Below, in pieces: positions 54,572 through 63,357 of a stretch of 64,000 nucleotides of DNA. Position numbers and translations under genes: made by a program. Every line of letters begins with the position of its first letter. The stretch's first letter is position 1. The stretch is taken from contig NZ_CP017297.1 in assembly GCF_001969445.1 (NCBI RefSeq), positions 930,001 through 994,000 of the forward strand. Reading direction: 5' to 3'. A model generated the notes under the pieces. The model was not told where the DNA came from. It did no database searches and saw only the letters and a list, made by a program, of their open reading frames with translations. The DNA comes from Brachybacterium sp. P6-10-X1. Lineage in GTDB: Bacteria; Actinomycetota; Actinomycetes; Actinomycetales; Dermabacteraceae.

Positions 54572-55351
54572 TCACTCCCCGAGACCGCCGAGGTCGTGGG
54601 CCCGCACGGTCACCGCGTGCTCGCACCCGGCAGCCGTGCCGCCGGCGCGCAGGATCTCGGGGATGAAGTCCTCGGGGGCGGGGTCGCCGGTGACGTGCTC
54701 GAGGTACGCCTCGTGGGCACGCAGGGAGTCGACCGCAGCCTGCACGTGCGCGGTGCTGACGGCCTTGGCGTGGGTCGGCTCGGGATGGCCCAGGACCAGC
54801 AGGGCGCGCGCGGGCCAGGGCTCCAGCCCCTCGTCCTCGAGCAGCTCGCGGAACACCCAGGGGTTGGCGGCGTCCCGGGTGCCGTCCGCCGCGCTGATCC
54901 CCGCCGCCCGGTGATCGGCCTGATTCAGCGAACCATAGGCCTCCAGATCGAAGTTCGCCGTCAGCACGAGGTCCGGGCGCACCTGGCGGACCGCACGGGC
55001 GATGTCCCGGCGCAGAGCCAGGGTCGCCTCCAGCATGCCGTCGGGATGCTCGAGGATCCGCAGCTCCTTCACGCCGACGACCTCGCAGGCGCGCTGCTGC
55101 TCCCGGGCGCGCAGCGGGGCGACGATCGTCGGATCCTCGGCCATCCCGGCCTCGCCGCGGGTCAGCAGCAGGTAGGTCACCTCGACGCCCGCCTCGGACC
55201 AGGCGCGCACGGCCGCGGAGGCGCCGTACTCCATGTCATCGGGGTGGGCCACGACGCACAGCACCCGCTCGATCCCCTCCTCGGGCAGGGCGGGCAGGAC
55301 GGTGGGGACGGCATGCTCGGACACAGCAGTCGCAGCGGTCGCAGAACTCAT
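54572..55351 (-). CDS. PIG-L family deacetylase
   Basis: This 259-residue enzyme belongs to the PIG-L/LmbE group of zinc-dependent N-acetyl-sugar deacetylases. The metal motif AHPDD is at residues 35-39 (CVVAHPDDMEYG), followed by GEAGMAEDP, EVVGVKELRILEHPDG and the later NQADHRAAG histidine. MshB and Mca of mycothiol metabolism are relatives, but the rest of the sequence does not clearly match either. GGAGGAG precedes ATG 55351. A TAGGCT -10 box (55385-55380) overlaps the stop codon of the monooxygenase gene upstream. Confidence 0.9.
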   Translation of the reverse strand: MSSATAATAVSEHAVPTVLPALPEEGIERVLCVVAHPDDMEYGASAAVRAWSEAGVEVTYLLLTRGEAGMAEDPTIVAPLRAREQQRACEVVGVKELRILEHPDGMLEATLALRRDIARAVRQVRPDLVLTANFDLEAYGSLNQADHRAAGISAADGTRDAANPWVFRELLEDEGLEPWPARALLVLGHPEPTHAKAVSTAHVQAAVDSLRAHEAYLEHVTGDPAPEDFIPEILRAGGTAAGCEHAVTVRAHDLGGLGE

Positions 55352-55382
55352 GGGGGCTCCTCCCGGTGGGCTGGGCTCCAGC

Positions 55383-56519
55383 CTAGACGGGCACGTCTTC
55401 TCTCTCGAAGGTCCTCAGCAGGGCGGTCACGGCGGCGCGCCCCGCACGGTTGGCGCCGATGGTCGAGGCGCTGGGGCCGTAACCGAGCAGATGGATGCGC
55501 GGGTCCGCCGCCGCCGCGGTGCCGTCCAGGGCGATGCCGCCGAGCGGGCTCCGCAGCCCCAGCCGGCGCAGGTGGCGCAGCTCGTGGCGGAAGCCGGTGG
55601 CCCACAGGATCGCATCCAGCTCGGTGGTGGTGCCGTCGGCCTCCACCAACCCGGTCTCGGTGATGCGCTCGAACATGGGTCGTCGCCGGAGGACCCCGCG
55701 GCGCGCGGCCTCCCGCAGCTCCGGGGTCCAGCGCAGGCCGGTGTTCGAGACGACGGAGCCGGCGGGCCGGCCCTGGCGGACCCGGTCGATCACGCCGGCG
55801 ATGACCTGACGGCCGGCCTCGTGGGTGAAGGGCCCGTCCCCGAACACCGGCTCGCGTCGGGTGTACCAGAGGGTCTCGCCGACCTCGGCGATCTCCTGGA
55901 GGAAGCCCAGGGCGCTGATGCCGCCGCCGACGACGGCGACCCGCTGCCCGGCGAAGTCCTCGGCGCGGACGTAGTCGACGGTGTGCAGCCGGCGGCCTCG
56001 GAACGAGTCGGCTCCCGGGATGGCGGGGACGAAGGGGCGGGTCCAGGTGCCGGTCGCGCTGAACACCGCGCGGGCACGGATCGGCGCGCGACGAGTGCCG
56101 TCCGGGCCGACGGAGTGGACCAGCAGCGGGGTCCGTGCGGGATCCGGTGCGTCGTCCCCGGAAGCGGCCGCGGCGGGGTCGTCCTCGACCAGCGTCACCC
56201 GCACCGGGCGCTCGACGGGAACCTCGAAGCGCTCCTCGAAGTCGGCGAAGTAGGCGGGCACGGCCCGGTTCGACGGAGCAGCGGCCTCGGCGGCCACCTC
56301 GGGCATGCCGGGCAGCTCCCGGATTCCGTTGACGGTCGCCATGGTGAGGCTGTCCCAGCGGTGGCGCCAGGCTCCGCCGGGCCCGTCCTCGGCGTCCAGG
56401 ATCACGAACTCCAGGCCGCGCCGACGCAGGTGGTAGGCGGCGGACAGTCCCGCCTGGCCGGCACCGATCACCACCACGTCGGTGGTGCGCACGTCAGGGT
56501 TGCGCGCAGAGGACTCCAT
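55383..56519 (-). CDS. FAD/NAD(P)-dependent oxidoreductase (flavin monooxygenase-like)
   Basis: This 378-residue protein has two Rossmann nucleotide motifs: VVVIGAGQAGLSAAYHL at residues 15-31 (FAD) and RVAVVGGGISALGFLQEI near residue 190 (NADP). Between them it has PGGAWRHRWDSLTM and FSATGTWTRPFVPAIPG, typical of flavin-containing monooxygenase and CzcO-like proteins. The substrate is unknown. ATG 56519 has only a weak GAG upstream. It follows metY on the same strand after 50 bases. Confidence 0.88.
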   Translation of the reverse strand: MESSARNPDVRTTDVVVIGAGQAGLSAAYHLRRRGLEFVILDAEDGPGGAWRHRWDSLTMATVNGIRELPGMPEVAAEAAAPSNRAVPAYFADFEERFEVPVERPVRVTLVEDDPAAAASGDDAPDPARTPLLVHSVGPDGTRRAPIRARAVFSATGTWTRPFVPAIPGADSFRGRRLHTVDYVRAEDFAGQRVAVVGGGISALGFLQEIAEVGETLWYTRREPVFGDGPFTHEAGRQVIAGVIDRVRQGRPAGSVVSNTGLRWTPELREAARRGVLRRRPMFERITETGLVEADGTTTELDAILWATGFRHELRHLRRLGLRSPLGGIALDGTAAAADPRIHLLGYGPSASTIGANRAGRAAVTALLRTFEREDVPV

Positions 56520-56569
56520 GTCCGCTCGAACCGCACCGGGAGCGGGGATGTTCCCGTCCGGGACCGGGA

Positions 56570-57907
56570 TCACCCTCGACTGGTGGCCACGGGGTCGACG
56601 ACAGCCGGTGAGCCGGCGCCGGGCGACGCCGCCACGGCTCGCGCGGCGGCGAGGCCCCGCTCGAGGTCGGCGGTGAGGTCCTCGACGTCCTCCAGCCCGA
56701 TGCTCAGCCGGACCGTGCCGGGGCCGACGCCGCACGCGCGGCGCTGCCTCTCGTCGAGGTGGCAGTGCGTGGTGGTGGCGGGATGGCAGATCAGCGAGCG
56801 GGCATCGCCGATGTTGACCGCGAGGGTGAACAGCTCCAGGGCGTCGCAGAAGGCCGCGGCGGCGTCCTCTCCCCCGGCGAGGTCGATCGAGAAGACCCCA
56901 CCGGTGCCGCGGGGGAAGTCGCGGTCGGCCAGAGGGGCGTCGACCCGACCCGGGATCGTGGGGTGCTCGACGCGGACCACGCCCTGCGCGCCGTGCAGAC
57001 GGCGGGCGAGGGCGGCGGCGTCGGCGCTGATCTTGCGCATCCGCAGGTCGAGGGTCTCGATGCCCACGAGGATCTGCTGGGCGCTGGCGGCGGGCAGGGC
57101 GGCTCCGAAATCGGTGACGTACTTGGAGCGGGCGTAGGCCAGGAGGCCGGAGCCGCCGCCGTCGTACTCCGTCGCGAAGGTGACGCCGAACCGGGCGTTG
57201 GGGGTGGTCAGGCGGGGCCAGCGTTCCGGACATCGCCGGGGGTCGAAGGAGCCGGTGTCGACGATGAGCCCGCCCAAGGTCGTGCCGTGGCCGCACAGGT
57301 GCTTGGTGGCGGAATGGACGACCACGTCGGCCCCGTGCTCGCTGGGCCGGTGCAAGGCGGGACTGGCGAGCGTGGCGTCGACGACGACAGGGACGTCGCG
57401 GGCATGGGCGATCGCGCTGATCGCCTCGAGGTCCACCAGCTGTGCACCGGGGTTCGCGATCGACTCCACGAGCACGGCGCGGGTGGCGGGTGTGATCGCG
57501 CGCTCCCAGGCACCGAGGTCCCAGGGATCGACGACCGTGCAGGTCACGCCGAGGTCGGCGAGCGTATCGCCGAGGAACTCGGTGGTGCCGCCGTACAGCA
57601 GCTGCGAGGCGACGACGTGGCTCCCCGGGGCGAGCAGGGCGCACAGGGCGATGGTGGTGGCGGCCTGGCCGCTGGCCACGGCGATCGCGCCGGTCCCGCC
57701 CTCGAGCGCTGCCATCCGCTGCTCGAGCACGGCGGTGGTGGGATTGCCGGAGCGCGAGTAGGCGAAGCCGGCGCTGCGGCGGGCGAAGAGGTCCTTGAGC
57801 GAGGCGTGGTCCTCGTGGGCGTAGGCGCTGGAGGCGTAGACGGGCGGCGTCAGGGCGCCGTGCATGTCGTCCGCTCTCCAGCCGGCGTGGATCGCTGCAG
57901 TGCTCAC
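56570..57907 (-). CDS. metY: O-acetylhomoserine sulfhydrylase-like PLP enzyme
   Basis: This enzyme would make homocysteine from O-acetylhomoserine and sulfide. The 445-residue protein is a Cys/Met-metabolism PLP enzyme. Motifs are STAAIHAGW at the start, AFAYSRSGNPTTAVLEQRMAALEGG-like phosphate-binding region, the cofactor Lys in VVHSATKHLCGHGTTLGG near residue 215, and C-terminal LICHPATTTHCHLDERQRRACGVGPGTVRLSIGLED. Length and the CHPATTTH motif favour MetY over cystathionine gamma-synthase. GTG 57907 follows GGGAGG. No SAM riboswitch is seen in the short upstream gap. Confidence 0.88.
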   Translation of the reverse strand: MSTAAIHAGWRADDMHGALTPPVYASSAYAHEDHASLKDLFARRSAGFAYSRSGNPTTAVLEQRMAALEGGTGAIAVASGQAATTIALCALLAPGSHVVASQLLYGGTTEFLGDTLADLGVTCTVVDPWDLGAWERAITPATRAVLVESIANPGAQLVDLEAISAIAHARDVPVVVDATLASPALHRPSEHGADVVVHSATKHLCGHGTTLGGLIVDTGSFDPRRCPERWPRLTTPNARFGVTFATEYDGGGSGLLAYARSKYVTDFGAALPAASAQQILVGIETLDLRMRKISADAAALARRLHGAQGVVRVEHPTIPGRVDAPLADRDFPRGTGGVFSIDLAGGEDAAAAFCDALELFTLAVNIGDARSLICHPATTTHCHLDERQRRACGVGPGTVRLSIGLEDVEDLTADLERGLAAARAVAASPGAGSPAVVDPVATSRG

Positions 57908-57999
57908 GTGGCCTCCCGGGACAGGTCTCGACGATGCGGTCAGCGGGCCCAGCATGGGTCGCTCCCCGGGGAGGTGGCGAGGTCTGTGACGAACTGTGG

Positions 58000-58665
58000 C
58001 TAGCTCACGGACGTCCCGTCGGCCGCCCAGACGCCGGAGGTCCCGCGGCGGTGGGAGCCGACGAGGTGGGTGTCGACCAGGCCGATCGCCTCCATCAGCG
58101 CGAACATCGTCGTCGGCCCGACGAAGCGGAACCCGTGGCTCTTCAGCTCTTTCGCCAGGGCGCGGGAGCCGGGGCTCGTGGTGGGCACCTCAGCGGACAC
58201 GGCGGGGGCCGGGGTGCGCGCGGGGCGGTAGGACCAGACCAGTCGCCCCAGGTCGCTGCCGGGGCCGAGGTCGCCGCGGGCGCCGAGACCCTCGGCGGTG
58301 CGCAGGGCCACGGTGGCACGGGCGTTGGAGACGGTGGCCTCGATCTTCCCGCGGTGGCGGATGATCCCCGTGTCGGCCAGCAGAGCCTCGACCTCGGCCG
58401 GGCCGTAGGCGGCCACGGCGTCCACGTCGAAGTCGGCGAAGGCGCGCCGGAACCCCTCCCGGCGCCGCAGGATCGTCGCCCAGGACAGCCCGGACTGGAA
58501 GCCCTCGAGAGCGAGGCGCTCGAACACCCCGCGCTCGTCGCGCACGGGCAGGCCCCATTCGGTGTCGTAGTAGGCGCGCAGGTCCTCGTGGACGGCGGCC
58601 CACCGCGGGCGGGCCAGGCCGTCCTCCCCGACGACGAGGTCGGGGGTGTGCGTCGGCTCACTCAT
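58000..58665 (-). CDS. tag: DNA-3-methyladenine glycosylase I, zinc site altered
   Basis: Tag removes 3-methyladenine from DNA. The 221-residue protein has the family core: AYYDTEWGLPV near residue 32, ERLALEGFQSGLSWATILRRREGFRRAFADFD, and the C-terminal SHGFRFVGPTTMFALMEAIGLVDTHLVG. Compared with E. coli Tag (from memory), three of four zinc ligands are changed: the first Cys is Pro in RPRW, the His of YHDNEW is Tyr, and the last Cys is Ser in THLVGS. The catalytic Glu is kept. The start overlaps the end of the siderophore-interacting gene by 8 bases. Confidence 0.92.
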   Translation of the reverse strand: MSEPTHTPDLVVGEDGLARPRWAAVHEDLRAYYDTEWGLPVRDERGVFERLALEGFQSGLSWATILRRREGFRRAFADFDVDAVAAYGPAEVEALLADTGIIRHRGKIEATVSNARATVALRTAEGLGARGDLGPGSDLGRLVWSYRPARTPAPAVSAEVPTTSPGSRALAKELKSHGFRFVGPTTMFALMEAIGLVDTHLVGSHRRGTSGVWAADGTSVS

Positions 58666-59518
58666 CGATCTTGCCGATGGCCTCGCGCTTCTCCGCCTGG
58701 AACTGGTCCTCGATGCGACCCAGCGCCCAGTAGGCGGAGATCGAGATCTGGTCCCGCGGGATGCCGGCGTCCGCGACCAGGACGCGGCGCAGCTGCTTGG
58801 TCAGCGCCCGCTCGGCGTGGCAGAACACCTGCAGGCCTGTGCCGGCCGAGAGGTCCAGCGCGGTCACGGCTTCCAGCAGCCGCTCGCGCGGGCCGATCAC
58901 CCAGCGCAGCTCGACACCGGCGGGGCGGGTGAGCTCGAGCAGGTCCTCCTCCTCGTCGAGGTGGAGGAGCACGAGGCCGGTGGCCTCCGGATCCATCGAC
59001 TCCAGCGAGGCCGCGATGGCCGGCAGGGCGGCGTGGTCACCGATCAGCAGGTGCGAGGAGGCGGACCCTTCGGGCGTGTAACCGCCTCCGGCGCCCATCA
59101 GCGCGATTCGGTCCCCCGGTTGCGCCTCGTCGGCCCAGCGGGCGGCCGTGCCGCTGTCGTCTCCGTGGCCGTGGAGCACGACGTCCAGATCCAGGCTCTG
59201 GGCCTCGTCGTCCCAGTGGCGCACGGTGTAGGTGCGTCGCGCCGGCAGCAGCTCGGGGGTGTCCTCGCGCAGGGCGTCGAGGTCGTACGGGGGCTGCAGG
59301 CCCGAGGCCGGGTCGGCGATGAGGAGCTTGACGTAGGCGTCGGCCTGCGTGCTGCGGCGCAGATGGGAGTACTGCTCACCGCCGATCCTCACGCGCAGCA
59401 GGCGCGGGGAGAGCCGGGTCTTGCCGAGGACCTCGAGCACCGCCTGCTTCCGGGGCTTCTTCGGGCCGCGCGGGCTCGGAGGGACGGGAGGCGTGGACTG
59501 GGCAGTGGTGGTCTCCAT
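58658..59518 (-). CDS. Siderophore-interacting protein (FAD-dependent ferric reductase)
   Basis: SIP-family flavoproteins reduce ferric siderophores in the cytoplasm to free iron. The 286-residue protein has the FAD-binding RRTYTVRHWD near residue 95, GGGYTPEGSASSHLLIGDHAALPAIAASLESM and the C-terminal ISAYWALGRIEDQFQAEKRE typical of the family. The first 25 residues are Pro/Thr-rich. TAATCT (59530-59525) ends 6 bases before ATG 59518, and a palindrome covers the promoter. It overlaps tag by 8 bases and is probably co-transcribed with it. Confidence 0.92.
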   Translation of the reverse strand: METTTAQSTPPVPPSPRGPKKPRKQAVLEVLGKTRLSPRLLRVRIGGEQYSHLRRSTQADAYVKLLIADPASGLQPPYDLDALREDTPELLPARRTYTVRHWDDEAQSLDLDVVLHGHGDDSGTAARWADEAQPGDRIALMGAGGGYTPEGSASSHLLIGDHAALPAIAASLESMDPEATGLVLLHLDEEEDLLELTRPAGVELRWVIGPRERLLEAVTALDLSAGTGLQVFCHAERALTKQLRRVLVADAGIPRDQISISAYWALGRIEDQFQAEKREAIGKIDE

Positions 59519-59524
59519 TCCCCC

Positions 59525-59553
59525 AGATTACGCGACACCCGCGTTTCGTAAAT
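59525..59553 (-). promoter_or_regulatory. Promoter and palindromic operator of the siderophore-interacting gene
   Basis: TTACGCGAC (59528-59536) and GTTTCGTAA (59543-59551) form an inverted repeat TTACG-N2-AC-N6-GT-N2-CGTAA. On the minus strand it overlaps the TAATCT -10 box and a weak TTTACG -35, so a bound repressor would block transcription. It does not match the DtxR/IdeR box. The divergent gene at 59600 starts 49 bases away and could share control. Confidence 0.55.
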
Positions 59554-59587
59554 GGTTCGGCCGACTGCCGGACAGAGGCCGCCCGTC

Positions 59588-59593
59588 TAGGCT
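59588..59593 (+). promoter_or_regulatory. -10 box of a probably leaderless mRNA (CrtI-like gene)
   Basis: TAGGCT ends 6 bases before ATG 59600, with no ribosome site between. It lies back to back with the siderophore-interacting gene's promoter. Confidence 0.6.
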
Positions 59594-59599
59594 GGGCAG

Positions 59600-61096
59600 A
59601 TGAGTGCGCATCCGTCCCCCGCCCTCGACGCCGTCGTCGTCGGTTCCGGACCCAATGGTCTCACCGCAGCGGTGACCCTGGCCCGGGCGGGGCTGCGGGT
59701 CCAGGTGCTCGAGGACCAGGACACGATCGGCGGGGGCTCCCGGACGCTGGACCTCGGCCTGGCCGACGGGATCGTCCACGACCTGTGCTCGGCGGTGCAT
59801 CCGCTGGCGCTGGCCAGCCCCTTCTTCGAGACCTTCGACCTGGGTGCGCGCGGGGTGGATCTGGTGGCCCCCGAGGCCTCCTACGCTCAACCGCTGGACG
59901 ACGAGCCCGCCGCGATCGCCTGGCACGACGCGGACCGCACCGCCGAAGGGCTCGGTGCCGACGGCGCGGCCTGGCGCGCGACGCTCGGCGCCCTGTCGCG
60001 CCATCAGGACCTGGTGGCCGAGCTCGCCCTCGGTGACAAGCGGTCGATCCCGCGGGCACTGTTGACCACGCCCCGCACCCTCGAGATCGCGCCGCTCTTC
60101 GGCGCACTGGTCGGCCTGCAGGGCACCCCGGCCTGGGGCCTGCCGCTGCGGACCGAACGGGCCCGCGCCCTGCTCGCCGGGGTCGCGGCCCATGCGATCG
60201 GCCGGATCCCCTCGCTGGGACTGGCCGCCACCTCCGCTCTGCTGGGCACGATCGCCCACGGAGCCGGCTGGCCGATCCCCGTCGGCGGGTCCCGGTCGAT
60301 CATCGACGCGCTGGCCGCGGACCTCCGGGCGCACGGCGGCGAGATCGTCACCGGTCACCGGGTGCGCACCTGGCGGGACGTGCCGCCCGCCCGGACCGTG
60401 CTGCTGGACACGACGGCCGGGGCCGCCGCGGACATCCTCGCGAACCGTCTCCCCCGCTCCCTCGAATCCGCGCTGCGCGGATTCGGGCGCGGCGACGCCG
60501 CCGCGAAGGTCGATTTCGTCCTCTCCGGCCCGGTGCCCTGGCGCGACGCCGAGGTGGGGCGGGCCGGGACCCAGCACCTGGGCGGCACCCGCGCCCAGAT
60601 GGCGGCGGCCGAGGCCGAGGTCGCCGCGGGTCGCGTGCCCGATCATCCGGTGACGCTGGTCAGCGACCCCTCCATCGCCGATCCCTCCCGACGCAGCGGG
60701 GAGCTGCGCCCGCTGTGGAGCTACGCCCATGTGCCCGCCGGCGACCCGGGCGATCCCACGGAGCTGGTCACGCGGCAGATCGAGCGGTTCGCCCCGGGCT
60801 TCCGGGACGTGATCGTGAGCTCGCGCGGGATCAGCGCCGCCGACATGGCCCACCACAATCCCGCCCTCGTGGGCGGTGACATCACCATGGGCGGCGTGAC
60901 GATGGCGTCCATGATCGCCCGGCCCACCCCCCGCTGGGATCCGTACCAGCTCGGCACCACCGGCTGGTACCTGTGCTCCGCGGCGACCCCGCCGGGACCA
61001 GGGGTGCACGGGATGAACGGTTGGCACGCCGCGACCCGGGCGCTGCGCCATGAGTTCGGGCTGCGGGAGATGCCGAGCCTGGCCCCGGACTCCTGA
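59600..61096 (+). CDS. Phytoene dehydrogenase-like FAD oxidoreductase
   Basis: This 498-residue protein belongs to the CrtI/NAD(P)-FAD oxidoreductase group. The dinucleotide motif [27 protein letters not shown] is at residues 12-38. [28 protein letters not shown] follows, and the C-terminus has [26 protein letters not shown], as in this group. Many such proteins are not carotenoid enzymes, and no other carotenoid gene is near, so the substrate is unknown. Confidence 0.88.
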   Translation: MSAHPSPALDAVVVGSGPNGLTAAVTLARAGLRVQVLEDQDTIGGGSRTLDLGLADGIVHDLCSAVHPLALASPFFETFDLGARGVDLVAPEASYAQPLDDEPAAIAWHDADRTAEGLGADGAAWRATLGALSRHQDLVAELALGDKRSIPRALLTTPRTLEIAPLFGALVGLQGTPAWGLPLRTERARALLAGVAAHAIGRIPSLGLAATSALLGTIAHGAGWPIPVGGSRSIIDALAADLRAHGGEIVTGHRVRTWRDVPPARTVLLDTTAGAAADILANRLPRSLESALRGFGRGDAAAKVDFVLSGPVPWRDAEVGRAGTQHLGGTRAQMAAAEAEVAAGRVPDHPVTLVSDPSIADPSRRSGELRPLWSYAHVPAGDPGDPTELVTRQIERFAPGFRDVIVSSRGISAADMAHHNPALVGGDITMGGVTMASMIARPTPRWDPYQLGTTGWYLCSAATPPGPGVHGMNGWHAATRALRHEFGLREMPSLAPDS

Positions 61097-61154
61097 GCGT
61101 CCTGATTCCTGAACGGCCCGGTTCCTGAACGACCCGGCTCCTGAGCGACGAGGG
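61091..61154 (+). repeat. Short degenerate tandem repeat at the end of the CrtI-like gene
   Basis: Three 16-base units of the form TTCCTGARCGRCCCGG begin near 61106, 61122 and 61138, with a partial copy over the stop codon. It is probably a slippage product. Confidence 0.7.
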
Positions 61155-61254
61155 AAGGATCACTCCTCCCGGACCCCAGGAATAGTTGAGTTTTCCATTA
61201 GCGTGGCGGTCCCCGGACAGCCGGGGGCACCGATCCGTCTCGAGAGGACCTTCC

Positions 61255-61737
61255 ATGATCTCTGCGACCACCGCCCTGCCCGCGGCCGTGCGGGACCCCG
61301 CCCTGCTGCTCGCCCGTCTCGTCCTCGGCGGGATCTTCATCGCCCATGGCTGGCAGAAGGCCGGCCAGAACGGGATCGCCGCCACCACCGAGGGCTTCGC
61401 CGGCATGGGCGTCCCGCTGGCGGGGATCGCCGCCCCGCTCGTCGCCTGCGTCGAGCTGATCGGCGGGGCGCTGCTGATCCTGGGGGTGCTGACCTCCATC
61501 GCAGGTCTCGCGCTCGCGATCACCATGGCGGTCGCCGCCTTCCTGGTGCACCTCGGCAGCGGCGTCTTCGTCACCGAGGGCGGCTGGGAGCTCGTCGGCG
61601 CGCTCGGCGCCGGGGCGCTCCTGCTCGCGGCCGTCGGCCCGGGAAGGATCGCCCTCGCCGGCCGCGCCGCCTCCCGGAGCGGTTCCCGCGCCCGCAGCGC
61701 CTCCACCTCCGCGGGCTCCGGCGCCTCCGTCGCCTGA
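61255..61737 (+). CDS. DoxX family membrane protein
   Basis: This 160-residue protein has four hydrophobic segments of the DoxX/DoxD type. The conserved start is ALLLARLVLGGIFIAHGWQKAGQNGI near residues 16-41, then a helix with CVELIGGALLILGVLTSIAGLAL. The C-terminal 25 residues are Ser/Arg/Ala-rich. DoxX proteins are linked to thiosulfate or redox stress, but the role here is open. AGGA lies 7 bases before ATG 61255. An AT-rich patch at 61170-61200 contains TAGCGT, a likely -10, and may be an operator. Confidence 0.88.
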   Translation: MISATTALPAAVRDPALLLARLVLGGIFIAHGWQKAGQNGIAATTEGFAGMGVPLAGIAAPLVACVELIGGALLILGVLTSIAGLALAITMAVAAFLVHLGSGVFVTEGGWELVGALGAGALLLAAVGPGRIALAGRAASRSGSRARSASTSAGSGASVA

Positions 61738-61840
61738 CCCACCTCACGACTTCTCCGACGCCTGCACGGGGCGACTGACCGGTCACATCCCCTCCCGGGG
61801 GATTGCCGAGCGCCGGGCAGGTGGCGCAGGATCGGTCACC

Positions 61841-63349
61841 GTGAATTCTTCAGACCCCTCAGATCCGGCGGCCACCGACGTGGTCGGCCAGGACGAGCAC
61901 AATCCCTCGGGCCGGACCTTCATGGGCCAGCCCGGCCCGCTGGCGAACCTGTTCAGCGTCGAGCTGTGGGAGCGCTTCAGCTTCTACGGGATGCAGGGCA
62001 TCCTCGCCATCTACATGTACTTCGAGACCACCCAGGGTGGTCTGGGGATCGATCCGACGGTCGCCGCGAGCATCGTCGGCGCCTACGGCGGCTCGGTCTA
62101 CGTCTTCTGCATCCTGGGCGCACTGGTCTCCGACCGGCTGCTGGGCCCCGAGCGGACCCTGTTCGGCAGCGCCGTGATGATCATGCTGGGCCACATCTCG
62201 CTGGCCCTGCTGCCGGGCGTGCCCGGCCTGGTCACCGGTCTGCTGCTGGTGGGCATCGGCTCCGGTGGGCTCAAGGCCACCGCCGCCACGCTGGTCGGCT
62301 CGCTCTACGACGTCCACGACACACGGCGCGACGCCGGATTCTCCATCTACTACATGGGCGTGAACATCGGCGGTCTGCTGGGCCCGCTGATCACCGGCTT
62401 CGCGCAGAAGGAGTGGGGCTTCCACCTCGGCTTCGGCCTCGCCGCGATCGGCATGGCCATCGGCCTGACCCAGTACCTGCTCACCCGGCGCAATCTGCCG
62501 ACGACCGTGCACGCCGTGCCGGATCCGCTGCCGCGCGCCCGGCGCCCGCTGTGGGCGGGCATCGCCGTGGTGGTCGTGCTGCTGGTGATCATCCTCGTCC
62601 TCAGCGGCGTGGTCACGCCGGACAACCTGGCGAACATCATGGTGGGCCTGTCCGTGGTCGGGGCCGTCGCCCTGTTCACCTTCCTGCTGACCTCACGCAA
62701 GGTCTCCGCCGACGAGCGCTCCCGCGTGGTCGCCTTCATCCCGCTGTTCATCGGCACCACGGCGTTCTTCGCCCTGTTCCAGCAGCAGTTCACCGTGATC
62801 ACCCTGTACTCGGACAATCGCCTGGACCGGGCGCTGCAGCTGCCCTTCCTCGGCTCCTGGGAGATGCCGATCCCGTGGGTGCAGTCGTTCAACCCGTTCT
62901 TCATCATCGTGCTGGCTCCGCTGTTCGCGGCGCTGTGGACGAAGCTCGGCACCCGCCAGCCCGGCACCCCGGTGAAGTTCGCGATCGGCATCATGCTGAT
63001 GGGCTCGGCGTTCCTGCTGTTCCTGCCGATGGTGCCGGTGGCCTCGGTGCCGGTGCTCTGGGTCGCGATGATCATGCTCGTCGCCACCCTCGGCGAGCTC
63101 TCGCTGTCGCCGGTGGGGCTGTCGCTGGCGACCAAGCTGGCCCCGGCCGCGTTCCCCGTGATGATGATGGCGCTGTACAACCTGTCGGTGGCGCTGGGCA
63201 CCTCGCTGTCCGGGTCCCTGGCGCAGTTCTACACCGCCGAGACCGAGGGCACCTACTTCGGCGTGCTCGGTGCGGTGACCATCGTGATCGGGCTGATCAT
63301 GCTGGCGGTCGCCAAGCCCGTCGGGAAGGGCATGCGCGGCATCCGCTGA
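61841..63349 (+). CDS. Peptide MFS transporter (POT/PTR family)
   Basis: This 502-residue proton-coupled di/tripeptide carrier has about 14 hydrophobic segments. The family signatures are ELWERFSFYGMQGILAIYMY near residue 42 and SIYYMGVNIGGLLGPLITGF near residue 168. SFNPFFIIVLAPLFAALWTKLG follows, and SPVGLSLATKLAPAAFPVMMMALYNLS is near the end. GTG 61841 is used; AGGA lies about 9 bases upstream. It is convergent with the GH2 gene, only 8 bases from it. Confidence 0.95.
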   Translation: MNSSDPSDPAATDVVGQDEHNPSGRTFMGQPGPLANLFSVELWERFSFYGMQGILAIYMYFETTQGGLGIDPTVAASIVGAYGGSVYVFCILGALVSDRLLGPERTLFGSAVMIMLGHISLALLPGVPGLVTGLLLVGIGSGGLKATAATLVGSLYDVHDTRRDAGFSIYYMGVNIGGLLGPLITGFAQKEWGFHLGFGLAAIGMAIGLTQYLLTRRNLPTTVHAVPDPLPRARRPLWAGIAVVVVLLVIILVLSGVVTPDNLANIMVGLSVVGAVALFTFLLTSRKVSADERSRVVAFIPLFIGTTAFFALFQQQFTVITLYSDNRLDRALQLPFLGSWEMPIPWVQSFNPFFIIVLAPLFAALWTKLGTRQPGTPVKFAIGIMLMGSAFLLFLPMVPVASVPVLWVAMIMLVATLGELSLSPVGLSLATKLAPAAFPVMMMALYNLSVALGTSLSGSLAQFYTAETEGTYFGVLGAVTIVIGLIMLAVAKPVGKGMRGIR

Positions 63350-63357
63350 GCCGGGCC

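Noticed and set aside
52508..55663. A 1051-codon plus-strand open frame opposite transketolase and the PIG-L gene
   Set aside because: Same reason: both minus-strand genes have intact catalytic motifs and this frame has none.
57908..57999. SAM riboswitch or other sulfur-sensing leader upstream of metY
   Set aside because: The gap to the next gene is under 100 bases and shows no such fold.
59519..59599. DtxR/IdeR iron box upstream of the siderophore-interacting gene
   Set aside because: No 19-base match to the TTAGGTTAG-type palindrome is present. Only the different TTACG palindrome is seen.
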